The position numbers and the translations under genes are program-made. A stretch of 64,000 nt of DNA from assembly GCA_947095535.1 (NCBI GenBank), contig OX352774.1, forward strand, positions 119,059,996 to 119,123,995, read 5' to 3'. Below, in pieces: positions 1-11,410 of this stretch (position 1 is its first letter; each line of letters starts with the position of its first letter). The notes under the pieces are model-generated. The model saw only the letters and a program-made list of their open reading frames with translations. It was not told where the DNA came from and searched no databases. The DNA comes from Poecilobothrus nobilitatus. Its lineage: Eukaryota > Arthropoda > Insecta > Diptera > Dolichopodidae.

Positions 1-533
1 TACATATAGTATATGTCACTGAGGAATGAATGATAAGAGTATACATGTATATTATATAGCGCCGTATTTACATACATATATGTATTTTATTGTACTTACA
101 TATAAGAAATTATTCTATGAATGGAAATATTTGTAAAGAAATATTGCAATGTATGGTGATATACTTATAACAATATAAATATACTATGTGCGCATTAATA
201 TAATATAATATTTAAAATTATATTTACTATTTTGTAATTTAATATACATTTGCCGCTTAGTATTAAATGGTACTATAGAATATTTGAAAAAGTTTTGGAT
301 TGATAATCGTTATGTGGAAGGTTAGAATCTGCTTTCGAAGAATGTATAAACATATAGTTTGAATATATGTGCAACCCATAGTTCTGGAAATTATAAAATT
401 CACCGAAATTATTTTAAAATACTAAAATATTAAAAAAATAATATTGTAAGCAGAATGACAGTCTGTGAACATACTAACGGTTCGTACGGGTATCTAAGAG
501 TTGACAAAGGCAACTCTATTCTTTCTCGTTTTT
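1..533 (+). mobile_element. HEL-A element, 3' part (cut by window start)
   Basis: This stretch is the 3' half of a non-coding repeat seen again at 27300-27828 and 36540-37074. All three share the words 'atagcgccgtatttaca', 'taatcgttatgtg' and the terminal 'cgtacgggtatctaagag' followed by 'gttgacaaaggcaact' and a T-rich end. In complete copies the 5' end carries a hairpin beginning 'atacccgtacgat' and a GTCC microsatellite. The end motif 'cgtacgggta' is the inverted partner of that start. The plan (inverted subterminal motifs, GTCY repeat, T-rich insertion site) is that described for dipteran mini-me/DINE-1/Helentron-associated elements. Repeat status is seen directly; the class is inferred. 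The copy continues upstream of base 1, so its true length is unknown. No coding capacity. Confidence 0.75.
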
Positions 534-540
534 AGAACAG

Positions 541-2384
541 ATTTGAAATTATCTTAACTATTTAAATGCTTTACTGTTGAAATATGTATGTAAAAATATT
601 CAAAATACAAAATCAGGATTTCAGTAATTTTTTTTTTCATGCGCACGCAAAAAAAATATTCATATAATATATATATAATAATAATAATAATATTTAAATA
701 TATTAAATATTATTAATTTAAGTATTATATTAAATTATATATATATTAAATATCCATCTAGTTTGTTAAATATCATATTTATTAAAATTACTTTTGCCAA
801 GTGTCCTTTTACGTCTGATATTGTTGAATGGGTACCTAGTATATGATACATGTTTTTACGCAAAATGAATGTTTTTAAAATGAAAAAGTTACAGTTTCAA
901 TATGTCTTTCAACTAACTATTCTACAGCCTATCTAGAGAGAACTTGGTTTAGTAAAAGTTAACAATTTAATCTTCATAAATTTTAATACAAAAAATCGTT
1001 TTCAGCTAAAGTTGATGCCATCTTGTTAAGTTCAAATATTGATTTTACAAATCAATATTCCAATCCAGTGATTCCTAAACTTCTCCGGATTGAGGAGCGC
1101 CTTCCTTCATAGATAGAGATGAGTATTCTTCTGGAATGAAAATCAAGAAAATTTCATTTGACATTTTTGTGAACTCTATTTTCAGAAAGTAATCTGTTGA
1201 CAATTAATTAATTTCATCTTATACTTCTTGTAAACAAATCTGTATTTTAAGATTCAATATTGCCAAATAGATTTCTCATCCAAGTTAAAGTTTTTCGGAA
1301 CACTGCGACAACATAAGAGATCAGTGGCTAACAACTATTGTTCTGGACACCTCATGATTGGTTCTGTTTAGCATTTTAATTTTTTTTTTTTGCTAAAATA
1401 TTTTTCTTAATATATTCTAAAATTCGATGAAAGATTTATAAAATTATTTTTTCTGCTCCCAAAATGTATATTTAATTCAAATTATCTAATTTATAAATTT
1501 TAAATTTTACAAATTTCTTTTAAATTAAATGAAAAGATAAAATCAACCATTTTAATTTTTTTTTTTTTTTTTCATCATTAATTTCTCATAAAAATTAATG
1601 GTGTGTTTGATTTTTCATTAAATTACAACTTTACTATCAATAACAATTATTTAAAATTAGTCTAATAGATGCCAAACGACAAAAAAAAAAAAAAAAAAGC
1701 CATAAAATTTATTGCGTACGCAAAATTTCAAGGCTACTTTTAGGATCAATAATTCATTTTAGTGACAAAATTATGTGATTTTTAAGGCGGGGAAGAAATG
1801 AACAAAACAAAAAATTGTTGTGATTTTTTACTGATGTTTTTTATTATATATGGGTGGAAATTTGTATTGAACCTATTCATTATTTATGTCTAGTAGTCCA
1901 ATAATCGATATATTTATATATATTATATGAAATTATTATTAAATTTAAATTTAAATAGTTGACGTATGGAACAATGTAGAAACAAGGCATTAACCAAAAA
2001 ATAAATTTTTTTATTTAATTCATTGGCAAATATGGTATAAAAATGCCCATTCTACATATAAAGTTGATTTACATATTATTTCGAATGTTATGTGGATAAT
2101 TTTTGTGTATAAATTATTGTTAATCAATATTATTAAATGTAGCATTTTCAAAATGAATGAACTTACGTATAGGTGTGGAAATTACTGACTTCTAATCAGT
2201 GTCTGCTTTTAATTCAATGGTTAGTTCAGTTTCGTTTTGGAAGAAAAGTAGTTGATTTTTTTAACGAATCAAACTCTTAAGATTAATTTATACATATTAT
2301 GATTTTTTTTAAAACAACTAAAACGTTTAACAACTAAAACGTAAATTCAACATTGGAATATATACAAAAAAACAAAAAAAATGG
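541..2384. other. AT-rich stretch, no gene seen
   Basis: Several A and T homopolymer runs (for example near 1380, 1556 and 1680) and short AT microsatellites near 665-760. No sustained open frame, tRNA-like fold or repeat family member was recognised on either strand. Confidence 0.5.
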
Positions 2385-2700
2385 CAAAACGAAACCCAGA
2401 GGTTTTTAAAGACGCATTTTTCCAAAAGACAATAAATGCAGTTTATAATACAAAACCAAAATTTGTAGTTTTACATAGAATTTTATGTAAGAAAAATTGT
2501 ATGAAACCAATTGACACATTTTTCTATAATTTTGCGCTGGGGTTACATAAAAAAGTTGTTTTACTACAATAATTGTTTTAATAGGTTAACATTTCATTAT
2601 TTTATATCTGATGGTGTGAAAATTTTGTAAACAGGCAGACGGACAGATAAACGAACGGACGGAAATCAAATTGATCTTTGTGAAACGTTATCTGAACGAA
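2385..2700 (-). mobile_element. HEL-B element, internally deleted copy
   Basis: The left end resembles the HEL-B 3' terminus ('ggtttttaaagacgca', then 'tttccaaaagacaata'). The right end has the HEL-B 5' region with a degenerate GTCY block ('gcagacggacagataaac'), read on the minus strand. The ~500 bp body present in other copies is missing, so the ends lie about 300 bp apart. The 63-codon open frame at 2381-2572 lies mostly inside this repeat and is very probably not a gene. Assignment rests on end motifs only, so confidence is moderate. Confidence 0.5.
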
Positions 2701-3964
2701 TTTAAAAAAAATTACAGATTTTATTTAAATAAATTTAAAACTTTATTCTGAAATTCTGAACTAATTTTATTCTATTTTATACTACCAAAATTTTTAAATT
2801 AAATTAAAAGTATTTACAAATTATAAAAAACTTAAAAATACAACAATTTAAATGAAAATTTAAAGTAAAAAATAAAGAATTTTATCATTAATAAAATTCA
2901 TTAAAAAATCGCTGAATCATCAGAACTTAAAAAACATTTTTTATTCATTTTATTTTTTCATAATTACCAAAAAAAACAAAAACAATACACTGAAAAGTGA
3001 AACAAAAATTATAATAATAATCCTTGAGGCGACAAACAAAACGGTTACCAAAAGAAGCCGGAAACAGAATAACAATAAAACAGAAGAATAACAAAAAAAA
3101 ATTAAAGCAAAAAAAGGGGAAAACAAAACGAATTCCTTTAAAATAAACTGGAAGAGACTACAAAATTTAATGTTAAACGTAACGTATGTATTTATTCTTT
3201 AAAAAAAACAGTTAAAAACAGCAAGTTCTAATTACATGCTTAGTCATTCTTCAAATAAAACCCATTTTTTTTTTTAGCAGGCTCCTGTTTCTCAAACCAA
3301 TTGTACTAAACTTTTTTTCCTGCACGCTTCTTTGAAAACATTTTGAATTTATGATAAAGGTCAACAAATTTTATTTTTTGTTTTCAATATTTTACTTTGA
3401 AAACAAGAAAATCAAGAGGACTACCAAGAATCAAAATAAATTAGTTAAAAAAAGGGACATACACAACAGGAGATCAAAGACAAACCATTTTTATTTTAAA
3501 TATCTCCATCTCAACTGTTTTTTCTTACTATATTTTTTGAAAAGGCATTTATGAAATCTATTTTATCTATTGCTCGTTATATTTTTAAAGCATTTAATCT
3601 GGTCTATAAAGGAAAAAACTAAAACAATAATTATAATACCATTACAGATTTAATTAGCACAGGAAAACCGGAAACTGGAACAGCATCTATTAAAAAAAAT
3701 TCTATTGAAAGTAAGGAAGAGAAAAGAATATTTTGTACTTAAATTTTGTGTGCATCTATATATTAAAAAATATTAAACATCTTTTTTTTCGATAAATTAG
3801 GCATTTGCAGTTCTAATTCTAGTGCTTAACATATTTGCTATATCCTTCTTTTTACTTTTCGTTTTTTTTAAAGGATGATGAGACTTTTCTAAAGACACTA
3901 AGAATACCCTCTTGTTAGTGTTAAATTTGTGTTGACTGAATCCACTTAATTTTTTATCAAATAT
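2701..3964. other. AT-rich stretch, no gene seen
   Basis: A-rich tracts around 2940-3120 and T runs near 3268 and 3781. A 67-codon frame at 3351-3554 is Lys/Phe/Tyr-rich and looks like chance AT-rich sequence. Nothing else recognised. Confidence 0.45.
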
Positions 3965-4215
3965 AATATTAAACCCATAACTTCCCATACAGTACATTGG
4001 CTAGGCAGTAGTTATAGGAAAGTATAAGACAGGGATGTGGACAACTCTGAATTAAGGTGTGAGACTGTATGAGAACAACGAATTTTTTTATTATTACTAT
4101 TTTGCTTATAGAGACAAAGATATCAGTCAATTGCCATGCAATTATATTACATAGCACCTTCTTGTATGTCCTATATGAATAAGTAAAGGCAGCTCCACTG
4201 CAGCTATGTAATACT
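3965..4215 (-). mobile_element. SINE-A copy, diverged and headless
   Basis: Matches the 3' half of SINE-A seen better at 9380-9610 and 31800-31990: 'acattggctaggcagtag', then 'gagactgtatgagaacaa', 'ttattattactattttgc' and 'ggcagctccactgcagct', in the same order. The tRNA-like head (expected to the right on the minus strand) is absent. Divergence is clearly higher than between the 9.3 kb and 34.5 kb copies, so this is probably an older insertion. The antisense frame at 3969-4313 is a shadow of this repeat. Confidence 0.6.
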
Positions 4216-4257
4216 ATTATGCTATGAGTCAAATAAGGGAAGTTTTTATTTAAAATA

Positions 4258-5052
4258 TGTTTTTTTGGCACATTTCCAAAACAAATTTGGAAAAATGTGC
4301 ATATAAGTTTCACTCTATTCGTCGGTTGACCGTCTATTCGTCTATTCGTCCGTCTGTTTACAAAACTTCTACACGTTAAAGATAGAAAAAAAAACTTTTA
4401 ACCACGGGTAGGTCTCATAAAAAATTAATGTTGTAGAACAACTTTTTAATGTAGCCCCATTAAATGTACATAAGTCAGGTTCATTTCAATATTTTTTCAA
4501 TGTAAGAATGTCAATCGACAGATTTTTTTTCACTTTTATAAATCAATATCAAAATTATACAATATTTTTAAAATTAGTATTTAAATTTACTTTTATGTGA
4601 AGCCCAAATTTTGCATGATTTTTCTACCTTCTATCACTTCGACACTCTTTCAGATAGGATGAAATTTTGGGGTAAGAAAGAACTTTTAGAATTAGTATGA
4701 GTTTCACCAGAACATTTTATTGGACCACCCCTAGTTTAAGAGCTATTAGGACCAAAAATTTAAGAATTGCTATTTTTAAGACACCTGTAACTTGTGCACC
4801 TTTACAAATATTTCTTCGGCAAGACATAAAAATTAAAGCTTCGGTAATATATTTTTACATGTGCTAACGGTTTTTCTTAGTTATATAGGGTTCCGGAGTT
4901 ACAACCTCTCAAAATTTCAAAAAAGCCCTATTTTCACATTTTTTCTTATACGTATATGAAATTTTGATGCAGAGTCACAATTCTAAACAGTTTGTGTTGC
5001 CTTTTGGAAATGTACGCTTTTAAAATCCATTGTTTAACTTTCTGCTTTGGTT
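4258..5052 (+). mobile_element. HEL-B element, near-complete copy
   Basis: Starts with a hairpin at 4268-4300 (GCACATTT...AAATGTGC), followed by a degenerate GTCY array (4321-4355, 'gtctattcgtctattcgtcc'), 'aaaacttctacacgttaaag', a body with 'atttacttttatgtgaagc' and 'cacctgtaacttgtgcacc', and a 3' end carrying 'ggaaatgtacgc', the inverse of the start motif. The order is the same as at 63085-63888 on the other strand. Hairpin start, GTCY block and inverted subterminal motif at the far end fit a HINE/mini-me-type element (family knowledge). No open frame. Confidence 0.7.
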
Positions 5053-6043
5053 TTAATATCATTTCGGATTATTTCAAGCAACTACCTACAGTCTTCCTAT
5101 TGTTTTGTTTTTGTTAATTTAATTTCATTGTTGTGCATGATCTTTTTACACGAAACAATTAAAAAAGAGTTTACGTTTACCTAAAAGGTTATTTTTAAAG
5201 TCCAAACTTTAGATAAAAGTAATGAAAAAGTTTTAATATTTTTTCGTGTTAAAAGGAGAATTTTAATGTTTTTGTTTTCCTTAAAACATGAGATTTAATA
5301 TAACAAATTAAAATAAATACATTTTCTTTTGTTTTAAATTAAATGATTTTAGTGTATTTTCCTTAATCTTTTTCCTCTTGATTAAATCTTTTGTTTAAAT
5401 TTTATTGATGCAAAGCAAATCTTGACATAAATTTTTAATATCAAATAACCATTGAAATTCAATCCCTAAAGAGAATTTAGAAAGTATTTAAATTTTGAAA
5501 AATAATTTATAATTTTCTCACCTTTATCTTAAAACAATTTCCTTCTTTCTTCGTTAGTCCGAATGTTAAGATAGTTTTTGAAGATTACAAGTATCTAAGG
5601 AAAAAACAAAATAAAATGACAGAGCATTTTTTATTTTTGTTGTTAAATGTATTTAAAATATGCAAGAAAAGAGTTTGAGACCCAACCAAAATTTTAAACC
5701 CAAAATTGAGGAAGTATTCTCATAAGAATTCAAAACAGTAAACAAATACTACCTATACAGTTAGTTTTAATTACTTAACATTGTTTAAATTTTTTACTAT
5801 TTTAGCACTGCTGTTTGAACTTTAAATTTGAGTATAAAAAAGTTTGTTATTTCTTAATTATCTTGTTTCAGTGCTTTAAAGAAACGATCTTAGGATTTTC
5901 AAAATATAGTATTATTAATATTTTCCTTAATAGAAAATTGGATAAAATGTTGATACCCGTTCCGTTTGGATGTTTTCATAAAGCTATTTTGAATTTTATA
6001 TAACTGTATTATAAACCTGAGATCGGTGACGATAAAGATACTT
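5053..6043. other. AT-rich stretch, no gene seen
   Basis: No repeat family member or convincing frame found. The 62-codon frame at 5815-6003 is hydrophobic and Phe/Ile/Lys-rich, as expected by chance at this base composition. Confidence 0.45.
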
Positions 6044-6208
6044 GGGACCTGAACTGTATTAGGGACCTGAGTTGTTTGAAGATCTGAGTTGTATTAGAGG
6101 CCTGAGCTTTAATGGAAACTGGAGCTATATTGGAGATCCGATCTGAATTAGAAACCTCAGTTGTGTTGGAGACCTGAGCTGTATTAGAGACCTAAGTTGT
6201 AGTGTCAA
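6044..6208. repeat. 18-bp degenerate minisatellite (about 9 units)
   Basis: Tandem units of about 18 bp with consensus 'gacctgagttgtattaga'. Individual units show substitutions and single-base indels ('gacctgaactgtattagg', 'acctcagttgtgttggag', 'acctgagctgtattagag'). The array is noticeably more GC-rich than its flanks. Units drift in phase and some contain TGA or TAG, so it is not a peptide repeat. No inverted partner array was found within a few kb, which separates it from the foldback-like elements. Confidence 0.85.
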
Positions 6209-7374
6209 CTGAGTTTTAAGTCAACTAATGTCCTTTCACTAATTTCTTTTAACATTTCAAAATTGTTTGGTTTAGTCAATCAGTTATTATTAAAAATGTA
6301 TTCATATTTTATAATTTTATAATATTTTACTTTTACAAAACAACCCATTAATTTTCTATTTTATCTCTACTACTAAAAGGAAGAAACTATTTAAAAATTT
6401 CATAAGAGAATATTCATGAGCAAAAAAAAAAAATACACAAAGTAAATTTTATGAGACATTAATAGTTGCTTAAATTAAAATTATAGTGAATTTTACAGTT
6501 GAAATAAAAAATAGGACGAAAATTAACCCTCTTTTTTTGTATACATAAGAATTTTCTTTAAGGTTCTTGAACTTTTTTAATTATTTATAAGTTAACAAAG
6601 TGAAAATTAAATACAAATTATACTTAAATTATCCTTTCTTGTTTTTTCTTGTTTAATTTAATTTTATTATATAGGAATAAAGAACTGTTTCGTTCCGTAT
6701 TTTTTTAGGAATAACAATTTATTTAAAAGAAATTTTAAATATAATTTTATTTAATCTTTTATAACATATTGTAGACAGGTTCAAGAATATTGAAAGAATT
6801 TTTTTTTAATTGGCTTCGTTTGTTTTTTGTCTTTAAATTATCCTCGAAGTATTTTATTGTTTAAAAATTAAAATTACAGAGGGGAAAACCTTCTAATTTT
6901 GTATAATTTAAATATTTTTTAATGATATAATTTTTTTTTTTTTTTCTATATTCAAACAGTTAAGATTTTTAAAATTTTTGTCTCAATGAAAATAATTTTT
7001 GTCTCAATGAAAATAAAAATGTTAAGTAAAAAAATAAAATCAATATTAAATTTTCATTAAATTTATTTGAAAATTTTATTTGAGAATTAATAATATTTTC
7101 CATTTTTTATTTAAATCTATAATGAGGCAAATATATTTATTATAAGTCTTTAAAAAAAAAATTTCCATTTTAATGGAAAATTAATGAAAATCAAGACAAA
7201 AATAAAATTTTCACTTAATAAATACATTAAAATTATTTACCTAAGGCATGTTTGCGTGTCTTAATTTACATTCTAGAAATTTATTCTAAAAAGAAAACAG
7301 GAAAAATTTATATTTTTACCTAAATATAATGTTAAAGTGCAAAAAATTATATTTTAAGTTTATATATGTAAAAT
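6209..7374. other. AT-rich stretch with a short tandem duplication
   Basis: The only structure noticed is a perfect 21-bp direct duplication at about 6971-7012 (unit contains 'tttttgtctcaatgaaaat'). Long T runs near 6930-6944. No gene or element recognised. Confidence 0.45.
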
Positions 7375-8140
7375 TAGAGGTTTTTTAGCCCTAAATAAAT
7401 AAAAAAAATTTAAAATATTTTTTTATTAGTTTCATTCTGTCCGTCTGAACCAGATTGGTTATAAAATTTTAACTATAGGTCTCTATATCTAAATAAATTA
7501 ATATTGTAGAACTACTTTTGTATGTAACTTGATCCATTAAGGAGTCAAAGTCCTTAAAGTTTGAAAAAGCCGTATTTTTAAATGTAAATATCTCAAAATC
7601 TGGTTAAAATTTTATGAATCTAAAAACGCCATACCACAAGACTTTCCTTTATAAATTAATATTAAAAATTATAAATTTTTTTTTTTAAATTTAGTATTTA
7701 TTTTTAGCATAATTTTGCTTTTTTCATATCTTTAGAACGATTTTAGATAGCACCTTCAAATTGTGAGAGTTTAGAATTAGAATAAGTTATCTGAGAAATT
7801 ATTTTTGTACCGTTTCCTATTTAAAATCTATTAGGGGGTAAAACAAATAAAAAATTTGCTATTTTCAGAAATCTGTAGCTTAGCTATTTGTTCAATTCTT
7901 TTTCAAAATAAAAGGCTAATATTAAAGCTTCAATATTGTAATTTTAAAAGTGTTAACAGGATTTCGTAATTATGGTTTGCTTTTTCTTTTTGAATTGTTT
8001 TGTCACAATTTTTTCTTATGTATAAAATTATAAGAAAAATTACAAATTTCGGTGCAAGTCACAGTAATCTGAATTGTTTTTATTGTTTTTTTTTTTGGGA
8101 TAAAGTGCACCTTTTGTTATTGGTTTCACATTTTACCTTG
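7375..8140 (+). mobile_element. HEL-B element, diverged copy
   Basis: Order of recognisable blocks matches 4258-5052: 'ctgtccgtctgaacc' (GTCY remnant), 'gtagaactacttttgtatgt', 'ttagtatttatttttagca', 'tctgtagcttagctat', 'aaagcttcaatattgta', and a 3' end 'tgggataaagtgcacctt'. The start hairpin is no longer clear. Many substitutions, so an old copy. The sequence after 8110 ends in a short palindrome with 'accttgt' and 'acaaggt' arms. Confidence 0.6.
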
Positions 8141-9284
8141 TTTTTTAATTAAATACAAGGTAAAGGAACGAAGGAAGGAGGTTACATAAGGAAGGAGAAA
8201 ATATTACTGAATTGTTGTTTTTGAATTCAGTTAATTTCAAATTAAATTAGTTTGTGAATTAGATATTCTTTAAGAAGACCTATATACCTATCTTTATAGA
8301 CCTATCTGAAATGTAAAATGAAATAGAAGAACACCAAATAAAACAATATAAACAATGATGTCTGCAGGATAACAGTCTTGTAGACCAAAAAATCGGTAAT
8401 AAAAACTTAAATTTTTTTTTTTTTGTAAAATAAGGATTAAAGTCATATTGAAAGGTCATTCAATGTTCGATAGTCAATATTGTAAAATAGATTGAAAATT
8501 TAATTTTTAAGTCAATAGATCTCTAACGTATATTTGAGTGCCAACAATCATCAAAATGAAAATCAAATAGGAAGCGGAGCATTTTTGTATTCAGGAATAA
8601 TAATCTGTCTGTAGGTCCATGAAAGTTTTTTTTATTTTAAAACCGTTTCTTTAACGTTAAACTATAAATTGTTTTTATTATGAAATAATTTGCATACATA
8701 TTTCTTTTAAATAAAATCTTACTACAACAAAATAATAATTACCATTTTGTAAAAAGAAAGGCTAATTTTTAATTACTTTATATATAAAATAAAATTAATT
8801 ATAGTAAATCTGGTAACGGTAAATTTTTATTTTAATTAAAATAATAAACAAGAATATAAAAATAAATTTAAAGGACTAATATGAATATAATAACAATAAT
8901 AATTATAGTAAACAGTTATAATAATTAGTTAACTAGGATAATAAGAATAACATTTTAATTAAAAAAAAAAAATTATAATTTGGTATAATTTTTTTTGTTT
9001 AAAAAAAAACAAAATAAGAAAAAGATAATAATAAAATAATATAAAAAATAATATATTTTTATTAATTTTAATTACAATAAAATTATCCTTGGTGAATCTG
9101 TTTTTCTTTTCATTTATTTTGATTTTTTTTGTTTAACATTTAAAAGCTAAAAAAATTTTTTTTTACCCATATAAATATTTTTTTTTATTAGTGCTTGGAT
9201 CCTTTGCGCATACTTACAAACACACATTCTCCTACATATTATATTTAAGTAAAAAATTTCCATTTATGTGAGTATGTATACTTT
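8141..9284. other. AT-rich stretch, no gene seen
   Basis: Runs of A, T and AAT-type low complexity (8740-9100). No repeat family member, tRNA fold or convincing frame found. Confidence 0.45.
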
Positions 9285-9931
9285 TTGCATACTTTTAGGA
9301 GACTTCCCCTTGGTAATATCAGATTCTTACTGACTAAACCCACCTCCCCCTTTAGCCAATATAATGGGTTAAAACCCTTACCTGCTAGCGCAGTATATTG
9401 GCTAGGGAGTAGGGGTAGGAAAGGATAGGAAATACGAAGGGGAAACATGGAATTGGGAGTTGGACTGTAAGAAAACAATGAATCCGCCTATTATTATTAC
9501 TATTTTGATAACAGTGCCTATAGTCGTTACAATAGTTACAAAATACAGTAGTATATAAAACCTTACTGCATGATCTATTTATTGAAGGCAACCCCCACTG
9601 TCACTGTAGCAGCTATTATTATTGGGTATTAATATTAGTTATTAATATTATTATTATTTTACTGCAGAGTCTGGGTCATCGGTGTATTACAACGTGCAGT
9701 AGTATATAACACCTTACTGCATGATATAACCAAAGATAGCTCCACTGTAGCTGCTATTATTATTAATTATTACTATCATTATTATTAGTATTATTTTATT
9801 ACTATTACTACTAATTATTTATTACTATTAATTATATGTTATACCTACATTATTACGATATAAAATTACTACATATTTTTTATTTATATGACCTGACCGG
9901 GATTTGAACCCCAGTCCCTCCGATTGAAAGA
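9285..9931 (-). mobile_element. SINE-A copy with partial tRNA-like head
   Basis: Read on the minus strand: a tRNA-like 5' head at about 9891-9931 carrying a pol III B-box type motif (plus-strand 'gggatttgaacccc', i.e. GGTTCAAATCC on the minus strand), then an ATT-rich segment (9740-9840), two related blocks containing 'ataacaccttactgcatg' and 'gctccactgtagctgct', and a tail with 'cgcagtatattggctagg' ending near 'cttggtaatatcagatt'. The head's A box seen in the copies at 32191-32262 and 34980-35060 is replaced here by unrelated sequence. A tRNA-derived, internally promoted SINE is the natural reading. The class is inferred from the A/B boxes and multiple copies. Confidence 0.7.
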
Positions 9932-11179
9932 AATTAACCAAAATGTAATTGATTCACAATAAAAAAAATAAAAACAAATATGAAATTACAAACAACTGAC
10001 AATATAATGCACTTTTAATATTTTTCTCATGAACAATTTTTTAATGTGATATAAACAGAATTATTAAAGGTTAAAACATCGACTGACATTTAATTCTAAA
10101 AACAAAAAATATCCAAATTAAATTTTACTTTTATGTTCTACATTTTATATTAGGTCATCACTAATCAGTCATCATTACCATCAGATAAAAATTAATTTGT
10201 AATATAATATGAATATTAAAACAATAACAACAACAACAACAACAGCAACAACAACAGCAACAACAACAGCAACAACAACAGCAAACCGTTAAAGTTATTT
10301 TTATTTTTCAATAATTGACAAAAAAAAAAGAAGCAAAATAAAAATATGTCGATATTTTTTTTTAATTTAATGTTTATAAAAGAAACATTACGCGACATTG
10401 GATTGATATGGGATTGATATTCGATATGGATTTTAGGATATGGTATGTATTAGGTTTGACAGGATATTTAATCAATTTCTATTTTTAATTTAAATATTTT
10501 CTTATCATCAATTTTATCACTATTTATGAAGTTTATCTCTACTTATCTCTAAAGTAAACTGTAAAGTGCTCAATTAATGTTTAAAGTTTATTATGTTTTT
10601 AAAAAATTACAGTTTAAAAGCAAAGGGTGATTCAAAACGATGGTAGTTTCTTTTTAAAATTTAGATATCAAAAACAGCAAATCAAGATTAGATCAAGAAT
10701 ATAATAAACGTACGTATAAACTGATTGAAAATAATATAATTTTTATATATAGGAATAAATTAGAACTCTCTCTCCAATTTATGAAGTCTGCCATGAATCA
10801 TTTCTAATTTGAAACTGTAGAGTAATATTAGTAAAACCAGTTTTCCAAAACCAGTTTCCAGTTTTTATGTCTAGTTGAAAAAATCCCAAAGCAAAATAAA
10901 TTCAAACTTTTATATGCCAAACAAGACAAAATCCACTTTTCGATAGAAAAATTGTTATTTTTTTAATCTTTTCAAACTGCCTATAACTATAGATTTTAGG
11001 CTAAAATTCGAGTAGTAAGGAAAAAACAAATATTTAAAAACAAAATAAAACTTTTTTTTTGTATCATAAGAATCTTAATATATTATATAAAATAAAAGTC
11101 AAAAAAAAAAAGAAAACAAGGCAAAATCCAACAAAAAAAAAAAAAAAATCCACGTGACCAAATATGAAAAAATTTTGTA
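9932..11179. other. AT-rich stretch around a CAA/CAG microsatellite
   Basis: Apart from the microsatellite at 10221-10285 nothing was recognised. The antisense Leu-rich frame at 10216-10398 is a shadow of that microsatellite. Confidence 0.45.
10221..10285. repeat. (CAA)3CAG compound microsatellite
   Basis: About four 12-bp units 'caacaacaacag' following a pure CAA run. One frame would read poly-Gln, but no open frame, splice-like context or GC rise surrounds it, so it is annotated as a microsatellite rather than an exon. Confidence 0.85.
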
Positions 11180-11410
11180 ATGCAAACTAATATTTGCTTG
11201 ATAATAATTGGTAAAAGGGGAATTTACCTATTACTGGAGGAATATTATTTAGATTTAAATAAATCAGGAATTTATAGATGGAGCTGCTCAAAGCTAAAAA
11301 ATTTAAAATGTAAGAGTAAAGCTTCAACAACCTTAATAAATAATTGTCATCTCATTATACTAAATCTATTGTCTCTGATTGTACATTTTTATTTTACGAA
11401 TTTTTCATAG
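11180..11410 (+). pseudogene. FLYWCH zinc-finger-like fragment
   Basis: The 76-codon frame contains a segment resembling the FLYWCH finger: 'GKRGIYLLLEEYYLDLNKSG' (about residues 11-30), then Y32-R-W34-S-C36, a second Cys at 44, 'KSKASTTLI' and a single His at 57. In the family the order is S/G-rG...L...GyxY, YWxC, a second Cys 5-9 residues on, T-rich stretch, then HxH. Here the second His is missing and the tail becomes hydrophobic (LIILNLLSLIV), so the finger is incomplete or decayed. FLYWCH domains occur in fly chromatin proteins such as those from mod(mdg4) and in transposon-derived genes; which source applies cannot be told. No flanking exon was identified. Chance similarity remains possible. 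Confidence 0.4.

Noticed and set aside
3969..4313. 114-codon antisense frame, longest listed
   Set aside because: It spans the junction of SINE-A and HEL-B copies, both non-coding families.
10216..10398. Poly-Leu antisense frame and poly-Gln plus-strand frame
   Set aside because: Both are readings of the (CAA)3CAG microsatellite with no surrounding coding signal.
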